A DNA stretch of 37,045 nt from Pseudomonadota bacterium. GTDB lineage: Bacteria > Pseudomonadota > Alphaproteobacteria > Caedimonadales > UBA1908. Below are positions 8,418 through 15,791 of this stretch, one piece after another (position 1 is the first letter of the stretch; every line of letters begins with the position of its first letter). The stretch is taken from assembly GCA_020161545.1 (NCBI GenBank), contig JAIUNT010000012.1, positions 1-37,045 on the forward strand, written 5' to 3'. A model generated the notes under the pieces. It was not told the origin of the DNA. It did no database searches and saw nothing but the letters and a program-made list of their open reading frames with translations. The position numbers and the translations under genes were made by a program.

Positions 8418-9605
8418 TTAAGGGTGGGGAATTATGGTAATAGCTTCTTTAAATCGCGCAAGAAAGGTGTCTTTGCTGCTTGTGGCATAGCACAAGTGAT
8501 CAAGGCTCAGGCCGTGTATGTCTTGAAAGATTACTTTGTATCCTTTGCCGGCAAAAATCCCCTCCATCATGAAGTCAGCGCACGCAGCGCTCCCTCTGGC
8601 AACGGGCGTATATAAATTCCACAAACGCACGAAGCTCCCCACGCTTTCGATGAGGTCGTCCTGATTGCCAGGATCTCCTTGCACCGCGATTTTGAGGGCT
8701 TCCACGTAGGCAGGCTCAAGATGGGACAGGAAATAAGCATGGGTGTGCAAAAGCATGAGGGGCAAGCTGAGGGCGCCTTCTTCGTGGGTCTGTGCCTCAT
8801 TCGGCAAAAGGGACATGAAGCCGTGGCCAGGGATCCAAACTTGCTGGTCCTGGATTGCAACTTGATGTTCCACATCCAGGCGCAGGAGACGACAATCGGG
8901 CGTAAGTTTTTCTTGTACAAAGTATCCTGGCTTGAGGTGCGTGGGATCAATGGATGGAGAGAAAGGAATGCCCGGTTGGCTCATGCGGGCTTGTAAGGTC
9001 ATGGCGAGCTCATAGGCAGATACAGACTTCTCTCCGATGGTCGCGAAAGCGCCGCCGTTGATGAACTCGAGCAGGTAATCGACGTCGAGGAGCTCGTTAA
9101 AGTGGGTGAAGTCTCTAACCAACCCTTGGGGGCAGATCAGGGGCCACTGATGTGGGGCGAGTACGCGTAGGCGTGTGCGTGTGCTGCCCGCCTGTATCCA
9201 CTGCCCCGGGGTGCCAAGGCGCGCGTGCATGTCTTTTAAAACCTCTTTTTTGAAAGGGAGGTAGCGGGCTTCATGCAAGGGGGTCACAAGGTGCTCATCG
9301 GGGGTGTGGACGCGAAGAGCCCCAAACGCGGCCGCATCATAGCTTCTGGAGAGCTTGGCAATGCCGGCGCGCATGGCGATGGTGTCTTCGACAAAGTCTT
9401 TGATCCAGGCGCCACTCGGCTCGCCGGTGCCAAGTTCTTTGACGCGAGTGGAGAGAAGCCCAACAATTTTTTCTTTTCCACTCTCAAAGATTTCTTTGCC
9501 TTGGGCGCCGCCATACAAGGCCTTAGAATCCCCAAGATCCGGGCAAGCGCTGGCAAATAGGGAAGAGATGCATAAAAAAGAGCTAAGGAAGGTGAGTGTT
9601 TTCAT
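8418..9605 (-). CDS. secreted protein, apparent paralogue of the next gene lacking the Cys
   Basis: Unrecognised family. ATG 9605 begins a signal peptide (MKTLTFLSSFLCISSLFASA); the 395-residue product should be exported. Its middle aligns by eye with the gene ending at 7454: an RTRLRVL strand, then VDYLLEFINGGAFA opposite VDCTLALMTAQAFA, HLKPGYF opposite PIREGHF, and VEHQVAIQ opposite AGHNVFFL. The Cys of the partner is Tyr here, so if the fold is shared this may be an inactive member. It extends about 100 residues further at the C-terminus, with a few extra cysteines. It has its own likely promoter overlapping the end of hipT. Confidence 0.65.
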   Translation of the reverse strand: MKTLTFLSSFLCISSLFASACPDLGDSKALYGGAQGKEIFESGKEKIVGLLSTRVKELGTGEPSGAWIKDFVEDTIAMRAGIAKLSRSYDAAAFGALRVHTPDEHLVTPLHEARYLPFKKEVLKDMHARLGTPGQWIQAGSTRTRLRVLAPHQWPLICPQGLVRDFTHFNELLDVDYLLEFINGGAFATIGEKSVSAYELAMTLQARMSQPGIPFSPSIDPTHLKPGYFVQEKLTPDCRLLRLDVEHQVAIQDQQVWIPGHGFMSLLPNEAQTHEEGALSLPLMLLHTHAYFLSHLEPAYVEALKIAVQGDPGNQDDLIESVGSFVRLWNLYTPVARGSAACADFMMEGIFAGKGYKVIFQDIHGLSLDHLCYATSSKDTFLARFKEAITIIPHP

Positions 9606-9643
9606 GGGATTTGCTTTATTGAAGTTCAAAAAAACGAATGTCA

Positions 9644-9672
9644 CATATATCTTTTTTTATGTCAATTGTCAA
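9644..9672 (-). promoter_or_regulatory. sigma70-like promoter for the secreted paralogue pair
   Basis: On the minus strand TTGACA (9672-9667) is followed after 17 bases by TATATG (9649-9644), about 38 bases before the chosen start at 9605. A second TTGACA lies one base after the first. The -35 box overlaps the last codons of hipT, so the pair can be transcribed independently of the toxin operon. Confidence 0.5.
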
Positions 9673-10609
9673 ATAATATAGAAAGCCTGTATTCTGTTAT
9701 TTTTTTATAGTTCGTTATCTCTTTTTCAGGCAAAAAAGACGCTTCGAGGAGGGCGTCCCATGTACTGATGCTCTTTTTGAGGTGTCCTGTGATGTGGTCA
9801 ATGCGGGCAGCGGTAAGCCCCAAGCGCTCTTTGGCAAAATACCCAAGAAAGTCCTGGGAGGTGAGCTTATTCTTTTTGCCGAGAAGGGGCAGGGCAAGCT
9901 CTTCGCGCGCGGCGCGTCCCAGGGCAAGGGTCGTGTTCACAAGATCATAGGCGGGGGAGAGCTTCACCAAGTCCCCCTCACGCAGCAACGAAAAGTTCTT
10001 CAGATGCATATCCTCATTTCCCACAAGGAAGTTGAACAGGGTCAGACGCAGAAGCTTTTCTTTCTCCAGCATGGGAAATGTGGCGAAGGTGTCAATGATG
10101 CGCACCACTTGCTCCATGGAGGCGTCGTATTTGGTTTGGCGGGTATGTTGGCTCAGCTGCGCAAAGTCCTCAAGGGGGAGCTTTGTGCGCGTGCTGGGCC
10201 TGTCAAAACGGGCAATCCAGAAACTTAAGGTGTTGTCTTTGCAAAAGATCAGGCCGTGTTTGGGGACTTCAATGCCTGACAAGGACGCCAGGCGCATGGT
10301 CAGGTCCTCATTTTCAGGTAAATGGGGCCAAGAGCTTTGCATTTTAATGATGAAGCGGCCCCCTTTTTCCGTGGGCTTGAAGGTGCCGCGCCCGAGGGCA
10401 ATCTCCAGGGTTGCGCTCATCTTGGGTTGAACCCCCTGGATGGACAACTTGCCCGCAAGCGTGCGCGCCTCTTCTTGTTGCTCCGCCTGGGTATAGGGAA
10501 AATCTTCAAGATGCGTGAGACCTTTCGCAAGGAGGCGCATGCCACGCATGCTGTAGCGCGTCTCTTCAGGCGTCAAAAGGTCGTAGGTGAGGGGACAGCG
10601 CGCGCTCAT
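9662..10609 (-). CDS. hipT: HipT serine/threonine kinase toxin (HipA C-terminal type)
   Basis: Kinase toxin of the tripartite HipBST type; the E. coli O127 relative phosphorylates tryptophanyl-tRNA synthetase. The 315-residue protein lacks the HipA N-terminal subdomain, which is encoded separately by the preceding gene. Visible features are the Gly-rich loop KLSIQGVQPK (54-63), the ATP-binding lysine in FIIKM (Lys89), the catalytic GNEDMHLKNFS (Asp200, Lys204, Asn205) and the metal-binding AYDLVNT (Asp222). All kinase residues look intact. The regulatory SxS motif (Ser57/Ser59 in E. coli) is SIQ here, with only one Ser (56). The start overlaps the hipS stop by four bases. Target in this organism is unknown. 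Confidence 0.9.
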   Translation of the reverse strand: MSARCPLTYDLLTPEETRYSMRGMRLLAKGLTHLEDFPYTQAEQQEEARTLAGKLSIQGVQPKMSATLEIALGRGTFKPTEKGGRFIIKMQSSWPHLPENEDLTMRLASLSGIEVPKHGLIFCKDNTLSFWIARFDRPSTRTKLPLEDFAQLSQHTRQTKYDASMEQVVRIIDTFATFPMLEKEKLLRLTLFNFLVGNEDMHLKNFSLLREGDLVKLSPAYDLVNTTLALGRAAREELALPLLGKKNKLTSQDFLGYFAKERLGLTAARIDHITGHLKKSISTWDALLEASFLPEKEITNYKKITEYRLSILFDN

Positions 10610-10920
10610 GTGTCACCCCTTACACTGACGGCGCCCACCAGGTCCTCGCCCACCGTAATAAGCTGGGACATGAGATCATCCTTGTCAATCTTGTGGATCC
10701 GTAGGAGTGCCTCTAGCTGCATGCCCTCTGGCAGCAAGCCATCAAAAAAGGGGGGGAACGCGTCCCACGTGTAGGGCTCAAGGCGCACGGGCAGGGTCAG
10801 GGAAATCATGGGCCCCTGGTAAGTGGGATCATAGGTGAAGCGGTAGGCTTTGCCGCGCATCTCCTCTTCAAGGACGCCGCAGCGCTGCTTTTGAAAAAAG
10901 ATGGCAGCGCGCTGGGTCAT
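10606..10920 (-). CDS. hipS: HipS antitoxin (HipA N-terminal subdomain)
   Basis: This 104-residue protein corresponds to the N-terminal subdomain of HipA, which in HipBST systems is a free protein and neutralises HipT. Motifs are FFDGLLPEGMQLEALLR (58-74) and VGEDLVGAVSV (90-100), both typical of the 'couple_hipA' domain. It overlaps hipB upstream and hipT downstream by four bases each (ATGA), so the three products should be made in a coupled way. Size and gene order match the E. coli O127 hipBST operon. There is no sign that hipS and hipT are a frameshifted hipA: both have clean coupled starts. Confidence 0.88.
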   Translation of the reverse strand: MTQRAAIFFQKQRCGVLEEEMRGKAYRFTYDPTYQGPMISLTLPVRLEPYTWDAFPPFFDGLLPEGMQLEALLRIHKIDKDDLMSQLITVGEDLVGAVSVRGDT

Positions 10921-11165
10921 GGTGTGATCTCCCAGGGTAGAAGAGGATGATCTGCATAAAGCTTTAGGTTCAGCACATGAGTCACCTTAAAAAAAGTGCT
11001 GAGCTTACATGTGGGCTTTCCATCCTCAAGAGCTTGAATGGCCGTGCGCGAAAGGCCAGCCAGTTGCGCCAGCTCGCTTTGGGAAAGACCTGCTTTCTTT
11101 CGCAAATGGCGCAAGGCATCCTTAAGGGTGTCCATATCTGAAATTTCTTTCACTTTGCCTTCCAT
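10917..11165 (-). CDS. hipB: HipB-like HTH transcriptional regulator
   Basis: Small DNA-binding protein of the Xre/HipB family, expected to repress its own operon and bind HipS/HipT. Of the possible starts, ATG 11165 is preferred over the TTG at 11174; no strong RBS is seen for either, and a third candidate is ATG 11135. The 82-residue product has one helix-turn-helix (LSQSELAQLAGLSRTAIQAL, about 27-46) followed by a C-terminal strand region (LNLKLYADHP). It is first in the coupled hipBST operon. The upstream region has many copies of one 7-mer and palindromes that could be its operators. Confidence 0.88.
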   Translation of the reverse strand: MEGKVKEISDMDTLKDALRHLRKKAGLSQSELAQLAGLSRTAIQALEDGKPTCKLSTFFKVTHVLNLKLYADHPLLPWEITP

Positions 11166-11469
11166 GAAAATCAAAATGACTCACTTGTGGATATCCTAGG
11201 TCTCATTTTCTTAAAAAACAAGCAAAATGATTTCTATAAAAGACAAAAAGGATGTTTTTTTCGGTTTGGATGTTTTTAGATATCAGAAATAAGAAAAATG
11301 ACTTCCGTGGAAGTCATTTTTCGGATCATTTTTTATATTTGACGTGTGAGGCGGTAAGCCAAATTTGTTCAGAACGCTTCACCCCTAAGCAGCCTTTCTC
11401 AAAAGCTCGCACGGGTAGTCATGTGTGGCTGTGTTGAGCGTTTAGTAAGAGTGCACTTCACAGTGATAA
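11166..11469. promoter_or_regulatory. repeat-rich control region upstream of hipB
   Basis: This 304-base gap holds no convincing gene. It carries the 7-mer AAAATGA six times: forward at 11173, 11224 and 11295, and reversed (TCATTTT) at 11203, 11314 and 11326. A GGATATCC palindrome (11189-11196) lies among them. The right part, about 11340-11460, shows nothing I recognise apart from a tandem ATAATTATAA pair around 11466-11490 that runs into the neighbouring stop codon. Control of hipBST is inferred from position. Confidence 0.45.
11294..11321 (-). terminator. perfect 13-bp inverted repeat; terminator or operator
   Basis: AAAAATGACTTCC and its exact complement flank a 2-base centre (GT). Read leftwards, the stem core GACTTCC/GGAAGTC is followed by ATTTTTCTTATTT, a good Rho-independent terminator for the solenoid gene ending at 11470. 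The same palindrome contains two of the six AAAATGA copies upstream of hipB, so an operator role is the alternative. The sequence does not decide between them. Confidence 0.55.
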
Positions 11470-12549
11470 TTATAAGAAATAATTATAAAAGTCCATAGGC
11501 TCATGGTATGTAGGATTTCTGTCGAGTGCGTGTTCCATAATTTCACGAAACCTGTCAGGTGTGAGGTCAGAAGAATATATTTCATCTGCAACTTCAATGG
11601 TTAAAGCGCCGTAAGTGGGGTGGGGTGCTTCTTTGAAAAAAGGCATAACAAATTCCAATACGCTATCCCTTCTTGAATCAAGAATTTTTGAAATAGCATG
11701 AATAATAAGACCGCGATCAACACCCCTCGTAACGCCTTCAAGGAAAGGCAGGCTTGCTGTCAAGACCGCCTCACGGTTTTGTGCTGGAATCTGAAAGACC
11801 GTCTGTGTGACAACAGCCCGATCGTTTCCTGCGCTCACGCCTTCGAAGAAGGGGGCGGCCGCTTCTAAAGTACCATTTTCTAGATCACCTTCGATTGAAT
11901 CTTTCATTATGGAACGTTGAGCGAGTAAGACCTCAGAATATTGGGATGGCAATGAAATATCTTGAAAAAAGGGTGTGAGAAACTCGATGTGCGCTTGTCT
12001 GTTGTTCTCGGGAATCTCTGTCGCATGGCGGATAAGGGGACCGATACCCTCTGTGCTTGTCATTTTTGGAACAAGTGAGGACACAAAGTCTATGGCGAAC
12101 GGACGCTTTTCATTTGAGATAGGGGCCACAGAACTTAGAATTTCAGGACGAGAAGAGCCATCCGTTACACTTTGAAAAAGAGGTTGAACCGCGTCGAAAA
12201 GGTCTACGCGTTTAGCGGGGGCAATCTTTACCATACTCCATACAATGTCAGCGGTTTCCAATCCGTCTGTTACGCCAGCCAGGAGGGGATATACTGAAAA
12301 AAAGAAGCTCATTACATGCTCATCTTCCTCGTAACATATCTTTGTGAGGGCCTCTTTGATTGCCAGCTTTGCCTTTTCTGCATTTTCATCGGATGTACTG
12401 ATTCCTCCGGTGAGGGCGCTATAAGCACAAAAATATCGGACAGAGTGAATGTAGGTCTCTGGTTCAGACATTTCATCGCTTGAAAAAGCCGGAAGGGTCG
12501 CCAAAGTGAAAAAGGCGATTGCCGCAAATGTGGTGGTTGTTTTCTTCAT
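11470..12549 (-). CDS. secreted alpha-solenoid-like repeat protein, unknown function
   Basis: Not a family I know. ATG 12549 starts a signal peptide (MKKTTTTFAAIAFFTLATLPAFS), giving a 359-residue exported protein. From residue 88 to about 340 it consists of repeats of about 35 residues, starting with P-F/L-F/L and followed by a V-T/S-x-G turn, an R, and an IP-x-x-x-R turn; clear units begin at 88, 123, 160, 193, 233, 268 and 303. Units at 233 and 268 are the closest to each other. The pattern suggests two helices per unit, that is, a HEAT-like solenoid for protein binding. No catalytic motif. It is likely monocistronic, with the 11294-11321 hairpin downstream. Confidence 0.75.
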   Translation of the reverse strand: MKKTTTTFAAIAFFTLATLPAFSSDEMSEPETYIHSVRYFCAYSALTGGISTSDENAEKAKLAIKEALTKICYEEDEHVMSFFFSVYPLLAGVTDGLETADIVWSMVKIAPAKRVDLFDAVQPLFQSVTDGSSRPEILSSVAPISNEKRPFAIDFVSSLVPKMTSTEGIGPLIRHATEIPENNRQAHIEFLTPFFQDISLPSQYSEVLLAQRSIMKDSIEGDLENGTLEAAAPFFEGVSAGNDRAVVTQTVFQIPAQNREAVLTASLPFLEGVTRGVDRGLIIHAISKILDSRRDSVLEFVMPFFKEAPHPTYGALTIEVADEIYSSDLTPDRFREIMEHALDRNPTYHEPMDFYNYFL

Positions 12550-12717
12550 AGTAAGGTCCAAAATATTTGTAAGTGAATTTGAAAAAAACAATAACCTTAA
12601 TTTTATTTGTCAATAAAGTTTTTTATTTGGCTATGTGAAACTGTGTAAGCTCCTTGAAGCTTTTGCTGAAAAAGTTTAGGGTTGAGCACAAAAATCTGTC
12701 GTGTGAAAGGATAGTGT

Positions 12718-14517
12718 ATGGGAAAAGGGTACCAAAATTTCTTGGTGGGGCTGGCGTTGACCATGTCGACGGCGGCCTACGCAGGCCACGGTCTTGCCCT
12801 CGGTGCGCAGCCCAAGTACCCAGCAACCTTCACGCACTTTGACTATGTGAATCCTGACGCGCCCAAGGGCGGCGATCTGCGCATGGGCACCATGGGCACC
12901 TTTGATAGCCTCAACCCTTTTGTGATTAAGGGCACGCCGGCGGCGGGGCTCACACCTCTTTACGCGTCATACCTCCATGCAACCCTCATGGCGGCCTCTT
13001 GGGATGAGCCTTTCTCGCGCTATGGGTACGTGGCTGAGGATATCAGCGTGAATGAAGACCACTCGGCGGTGACCTTTCGCCTGCGCAAAGAGGCGCGCTT
13101 TCACAGTGGCAGCCCCATTTTGGCCAGCGACGTTGTGTGGACCTTTGACGCTCTCAAGGAAAAAGGGCATCCCCTTTACAAGGCCTACTATAAGGACATT
13201 ACAAAGGCCGTGGCCGTTGACGCCCACACGGTGCGTTTTGAGTTTGCCACGAAGACCAATAGGGAATTGCCCCTCATCATTGGTGAGATGCCCATCTTAA
13301 GCCAGGCTTATTTCTCAAAGCATGGCCTTGAAAAAGCTGATTTGACGGTGCCCGTTGGCAGTGGGCCCTATACGATCACTGAGGTATCCGCGCCCCGGCG
13401 CCTTGTGTACACAAAGGTCAAGAATTGGTGGGGTGCCAACATCCCTGTGTGCAAGGGACAATATAATTTCGAGCGTGTAAGCTATGACTATTACCGGGAT
13501 CAGACAGTTCTGTTTGAGGCTTTTAAAAAAGGAGCTTATGATTTCCGCCTCGAAAATGTTGCTTCAAACTGGGCCAAGGGCTATGACATTCCTGCGGTGA
13601 AAGAGGGAAAAATCACCCGTATCGCGCTTTCCTTCAAAAATCCTCAGTTTTTCCAAGGCCTTGCATTTAACACGCGTCGCCCCATATTTCAAAATCCGAA
13701 GCTGCGCGAAGCCCTCACCATCGTTTATAACTTTGACTGGGTGAATAAGAACCTCTTTTATGGTCAGTACACGCGTCTTCAAAGCTATTTCCAAGGATCT
13801 CCCATGGAGGCAAAGGGCCTCCCCCAGGGCGATGAGCTTGCCCTTTTGGAGACGGTCAAGGATAAGGTGCCAGCGCGCGTCTTTACAACCCCCTTCACAC
13901 TGCCTGTGCAGTCCAATCCTAGGCAAGAGCGGGCGGTGCTTGAGCGCGCCAAGGCCCTCTTAAAAGAAGCGGGCTACACCTATGAGGGCGGTCTTCTTGT
14001 GGATCCAAAAACCAAAAAGCCCTTGACCTTTGAGATTATCCTTTCCCAGGACCAAACGGCCAAGGCGCTGCAAAACTACGTAACGACCCTGAAGAAGATA
14101 GGCGTCACGGCAAACCTTCGCCTTGTGGATCCCGCCCAGTATGAAAACCGCGTCAATACCTTTGATTTTGATGTGATTTTTGCCCTGATCATGGAGTCTA
14201 TCTCGCCGGGCAATGAACAGCTTGAGTTCTGGTCCTCGTCACGCGCGGATTTGACGGGCGCGCGTAACTACGCGGGCATCAAAAACCCGGCCGTTGACGC
14301 CCTTGTGGAGCATCTTTTGAAGGTCGACACTCGCGCCCAGCTTGAAACGGCCGTGCGAGCCCTTGATAGGGTGCTTTTGTGGAATTTCTATATGGTACCC
14401 CTTTATAGCTCACCCACCTTTAAGATTGCGTATTGGACCCATCTTGAGCGTCCTAAGACTTCCCCTGAGTATAATCTTGCATTAGATTCATGGTGGCACA
14501 AGCGCACACCTTTTTAA
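12718..14517 (+). CDS. yejA: peptide ABC transporter periplasmic binding protein (YejA type)
   Basis: Periplasmic solute-binding protein of family 5 that delivers oligopeptides (microcin C in E. coli) to the YejBE permease. GAAAGGA lies six bases before the ATG. The 599-residue protein has a signal peptide ending near AYA (about residue 22), then FDYVNPDAPKGGDLRMG and GTFDSLNPFVIKG, hallmarks of the YejA branch rather than OppA or DppA. Length matches YejA. A weak TTGAAG/TAGGGT promoter candidate lies at 12654-12682. It is first in a yejABEF-uvrB cluster; a 163-base gap with a large hairpin separates it from yejB. Confidence 0.94.
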   Translation: MGKGYQNFLVGLALTMSTAAYAGHGLALGAQPKYPATFTHFDYVNPDAPKGGDLRMGTMGTFDSLNPFVIKGTPAAGLTPLYASYLHATLMAASWDEPFSRYGYVAEDISVNEDHSAVTFRLRKEARFHSGSPILASDVVWTFDALKEKGHPLYKAYYKDITKAVAVDAHTVRFEFATKTNRELPLIIGEMPILSQAYFSKHGLEKADLTVPVGSGPYTITEVSAPRRLVYTKVKNWWGANIPVCKGQYNFERVSYDYYRDQTVLFEAFKKGAYDFRLENVASNWAKGYDIPAVKEGKITRIALSFKNPQFFQGLAFNTRRPIFQNPKLREALTIVYNFDWVNKNLFYGQYTRLQSYFQGSPMEAKGLPQGDELALLETVKDKVPARVFTTPFTLPVQSNPRQERAVLERAKALLKEAGYTYEGGLLVDPKTKKPLTFEIILSQDQTAKALQNYVTTLKKIGVTANLRLVDPAQYENRVNTFDFDVIFALIMESISPGNEQLEFWSSSRADLTGARNYAGIKNPAVDALVEHLLKVDTRAQLETAVRALDRVLLWNFYMVPLYSSPTFKIAYWTHLERPKTSPEYNLALDSWWHKRTPF

Positions 14518-14529
14518 ATGATGACATCT

Positions 14530-14585
14530 TCAGGCGTCGGGATAAGGCGTGCTCACTTATATCTTTATAAGCTGCGCGCGCCTGA
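14530..14585 (+). promoter_or_regulatory. intercistronic stem-loop between yejA and yejB
   Basis: TCAGGCG (14530-14536) pairs perfectly with CGCCTGA (14579-14585), and inside it CTTATA pairs with TATAAG around a TCTT loop. No T-run follows, so it is not a standard terminator. Such hairpins after binding-protein genes often protect the upstream message from 3' decay and raise its level over the permease genes; that role here is inferred. Confidence 0.45.
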
Positions 14586-14680
14586 CCCTTGCCTTCCTTG
14601 TCCTGATTTAAAAATGCTTTTGCGCTATCCTGTGGTGGGTGTTTAGCGATATAAAGAAAAAAACTAAGAGGGCGCTTTCA

Positions 14681-15775
14681 TTGCTGGCTTATATCTGTCG
14701 TCGTCTCCTTTTGATGATCCCGACTTTGTTCGGGATCTTGCTTGTCAACTTCATCATTATTCAGGCAGCCCCTGGCGGGCCCGTGGAGCAAATGATTGCC
14801 AAGATTCGCGGCACGGCCGTTGATGCAACGGCGCGTTTTGCGGGAGGGGGAGCGGACACCAACGCCTTTTCCGATGTCACGTCCCACGGCATGGAGAGCA
14901 AATATCAAGGATCCCGCGGTCTTGATCCCGAGTTCATCAAACAGCTGGAGAAAATGTACGGCTTTGATAAGCCGGCGCCGGAGCGTTTTTGGATTATGAT
15001 CAAGAACTACCTGACCTTTGATTTTGGGGAGAGCTATTTTCGTGACACGAAAGTCATCCAGCTCATCAAGGAAAAGCTGCCCGTGTCGATCTCTTTGGGG
15101 CTATGGTCGACGCTTCTCATTTACATGATTTCCATTCCCCTTGGCATTCGCAAGGCCGTGGAGGACGGGCAAGCCTTTGACCTGTGGACCAGCGCCGTGG
15201 TGGTCATCGGGTACGCAATCCCCAGCTTTTTGTTTGCGATTCTGCTTGTGGTGCTTTTTGCGGGGGGCAGTTTTTTGAATCTTTTTCCCCTGCGCGGTAT
15301 TGTGTCCGAAGGGTGGGAGACCTTTACCCTCTGGCACAAGGTCACAGACTACGTGTGGCACATGGCGATGCCCATCTTGGCCCTTGTCATTAGCGGCTTT
15401 GCGTCTCTGACGCTCCTGACCAAAAATGCGTTTTTAGAAGAAATTGGCAAGCAGTATGTTTTGACCGCACGCTCCAAGGGGCTGAGCGCTCGGCGGGTGC
15501 TTTACGGACATGTGTTTCGCAACGCCATGCTTGTGGTGGTGGCAGGACTTCCCGCCGCTTTCATGCATGTTTTCTTCACAGGATCCCTTTTGATTGAAGT
15601 GATCTTTTCCCTGGACGGCATGGGTCTTCTCAGCTTTGAAGCCGCCATGGGGCGCGACTATCCCATTGTGTTTGCAACCCTTTATATCTTTACCCTTGTG
15701 GGCCTGGCCACCCACTTGATGGCGGACATCACCTATACGCTGGTTGACCCGCGTATTGATTTTGAAAAGCGTTAG
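14681..15775 (+). CDS. yejB: peptide ABC transporter permease (YejB type)
   Basis: Inner-membrane permease half of the Yej peptide importer. I place the start at TTG 14681, not the GTG at 14639: TAAGAGGG sits eight bases upstream and the protein then begins LLAYICRRLLLMIPTLFGIL, matching the usual YejB N-terminus. The 364-residue product has the APGGPVEQ motif after the first membrane helix, a long periplasmic insert (about 40-105), further helices, and the EAA-type loop around LTARSKGLSARRVLYGHVFRNA that contacts the ATPase. Sixteen bases separate it from yejE. Confidence 0.93.
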   Translation: MLAYICRRLLLMIPTLFGILLVNFIIIQAAPGGPVEQMIAKIRGTAVDATARFAGGGADTNAFSDVTSHGMESKYQGSRGLDPEFIKQLEKMYGFDKPAPERFWIMIKNYLTFDFGESYFRDTKVIQLIKEKLPVSISLGLWSTLLIYMISIPLGIRKAVEDGQAFDLWTSAVVVIGYAIPSFLFAILLVVLFAGGSFLNLFPLRGIVSEGWETFTLWHKVTDYVWHMAMPILALVISGFASLTLLTKNAFLEEIGKQYVLTARSKGLSARRVLYGHVFRNAMLVVVAGLPAAFMHVFFTGSLLIEVIFSLDGMGLLSFEAAMGRDYPIVFATLYIFTLVGLATHLMADITYTLVDPRIDFEKR

Positions 15776-15791
15776 GGCTAGGGGAAGACTC

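Noticed and set aside
9662-10920. hipA broken by a frameshift into two pieces
   Set aside because: Both parts have proper starts, overlap by ATGA and match the known split HipS/HipT lengths.
11252-11437. 61-codon plus-strand ORF between hipB and the solenoid gene
   Set aside because: No RBS, no recognisable sequence, and it lies across the inverted repeats; more likely chance.
14639-14680. GTG start for yejB at 14639
   Set aside because: The extra residues are not part of the YejB N-terminus, and TTG 14681 has a good RBS.
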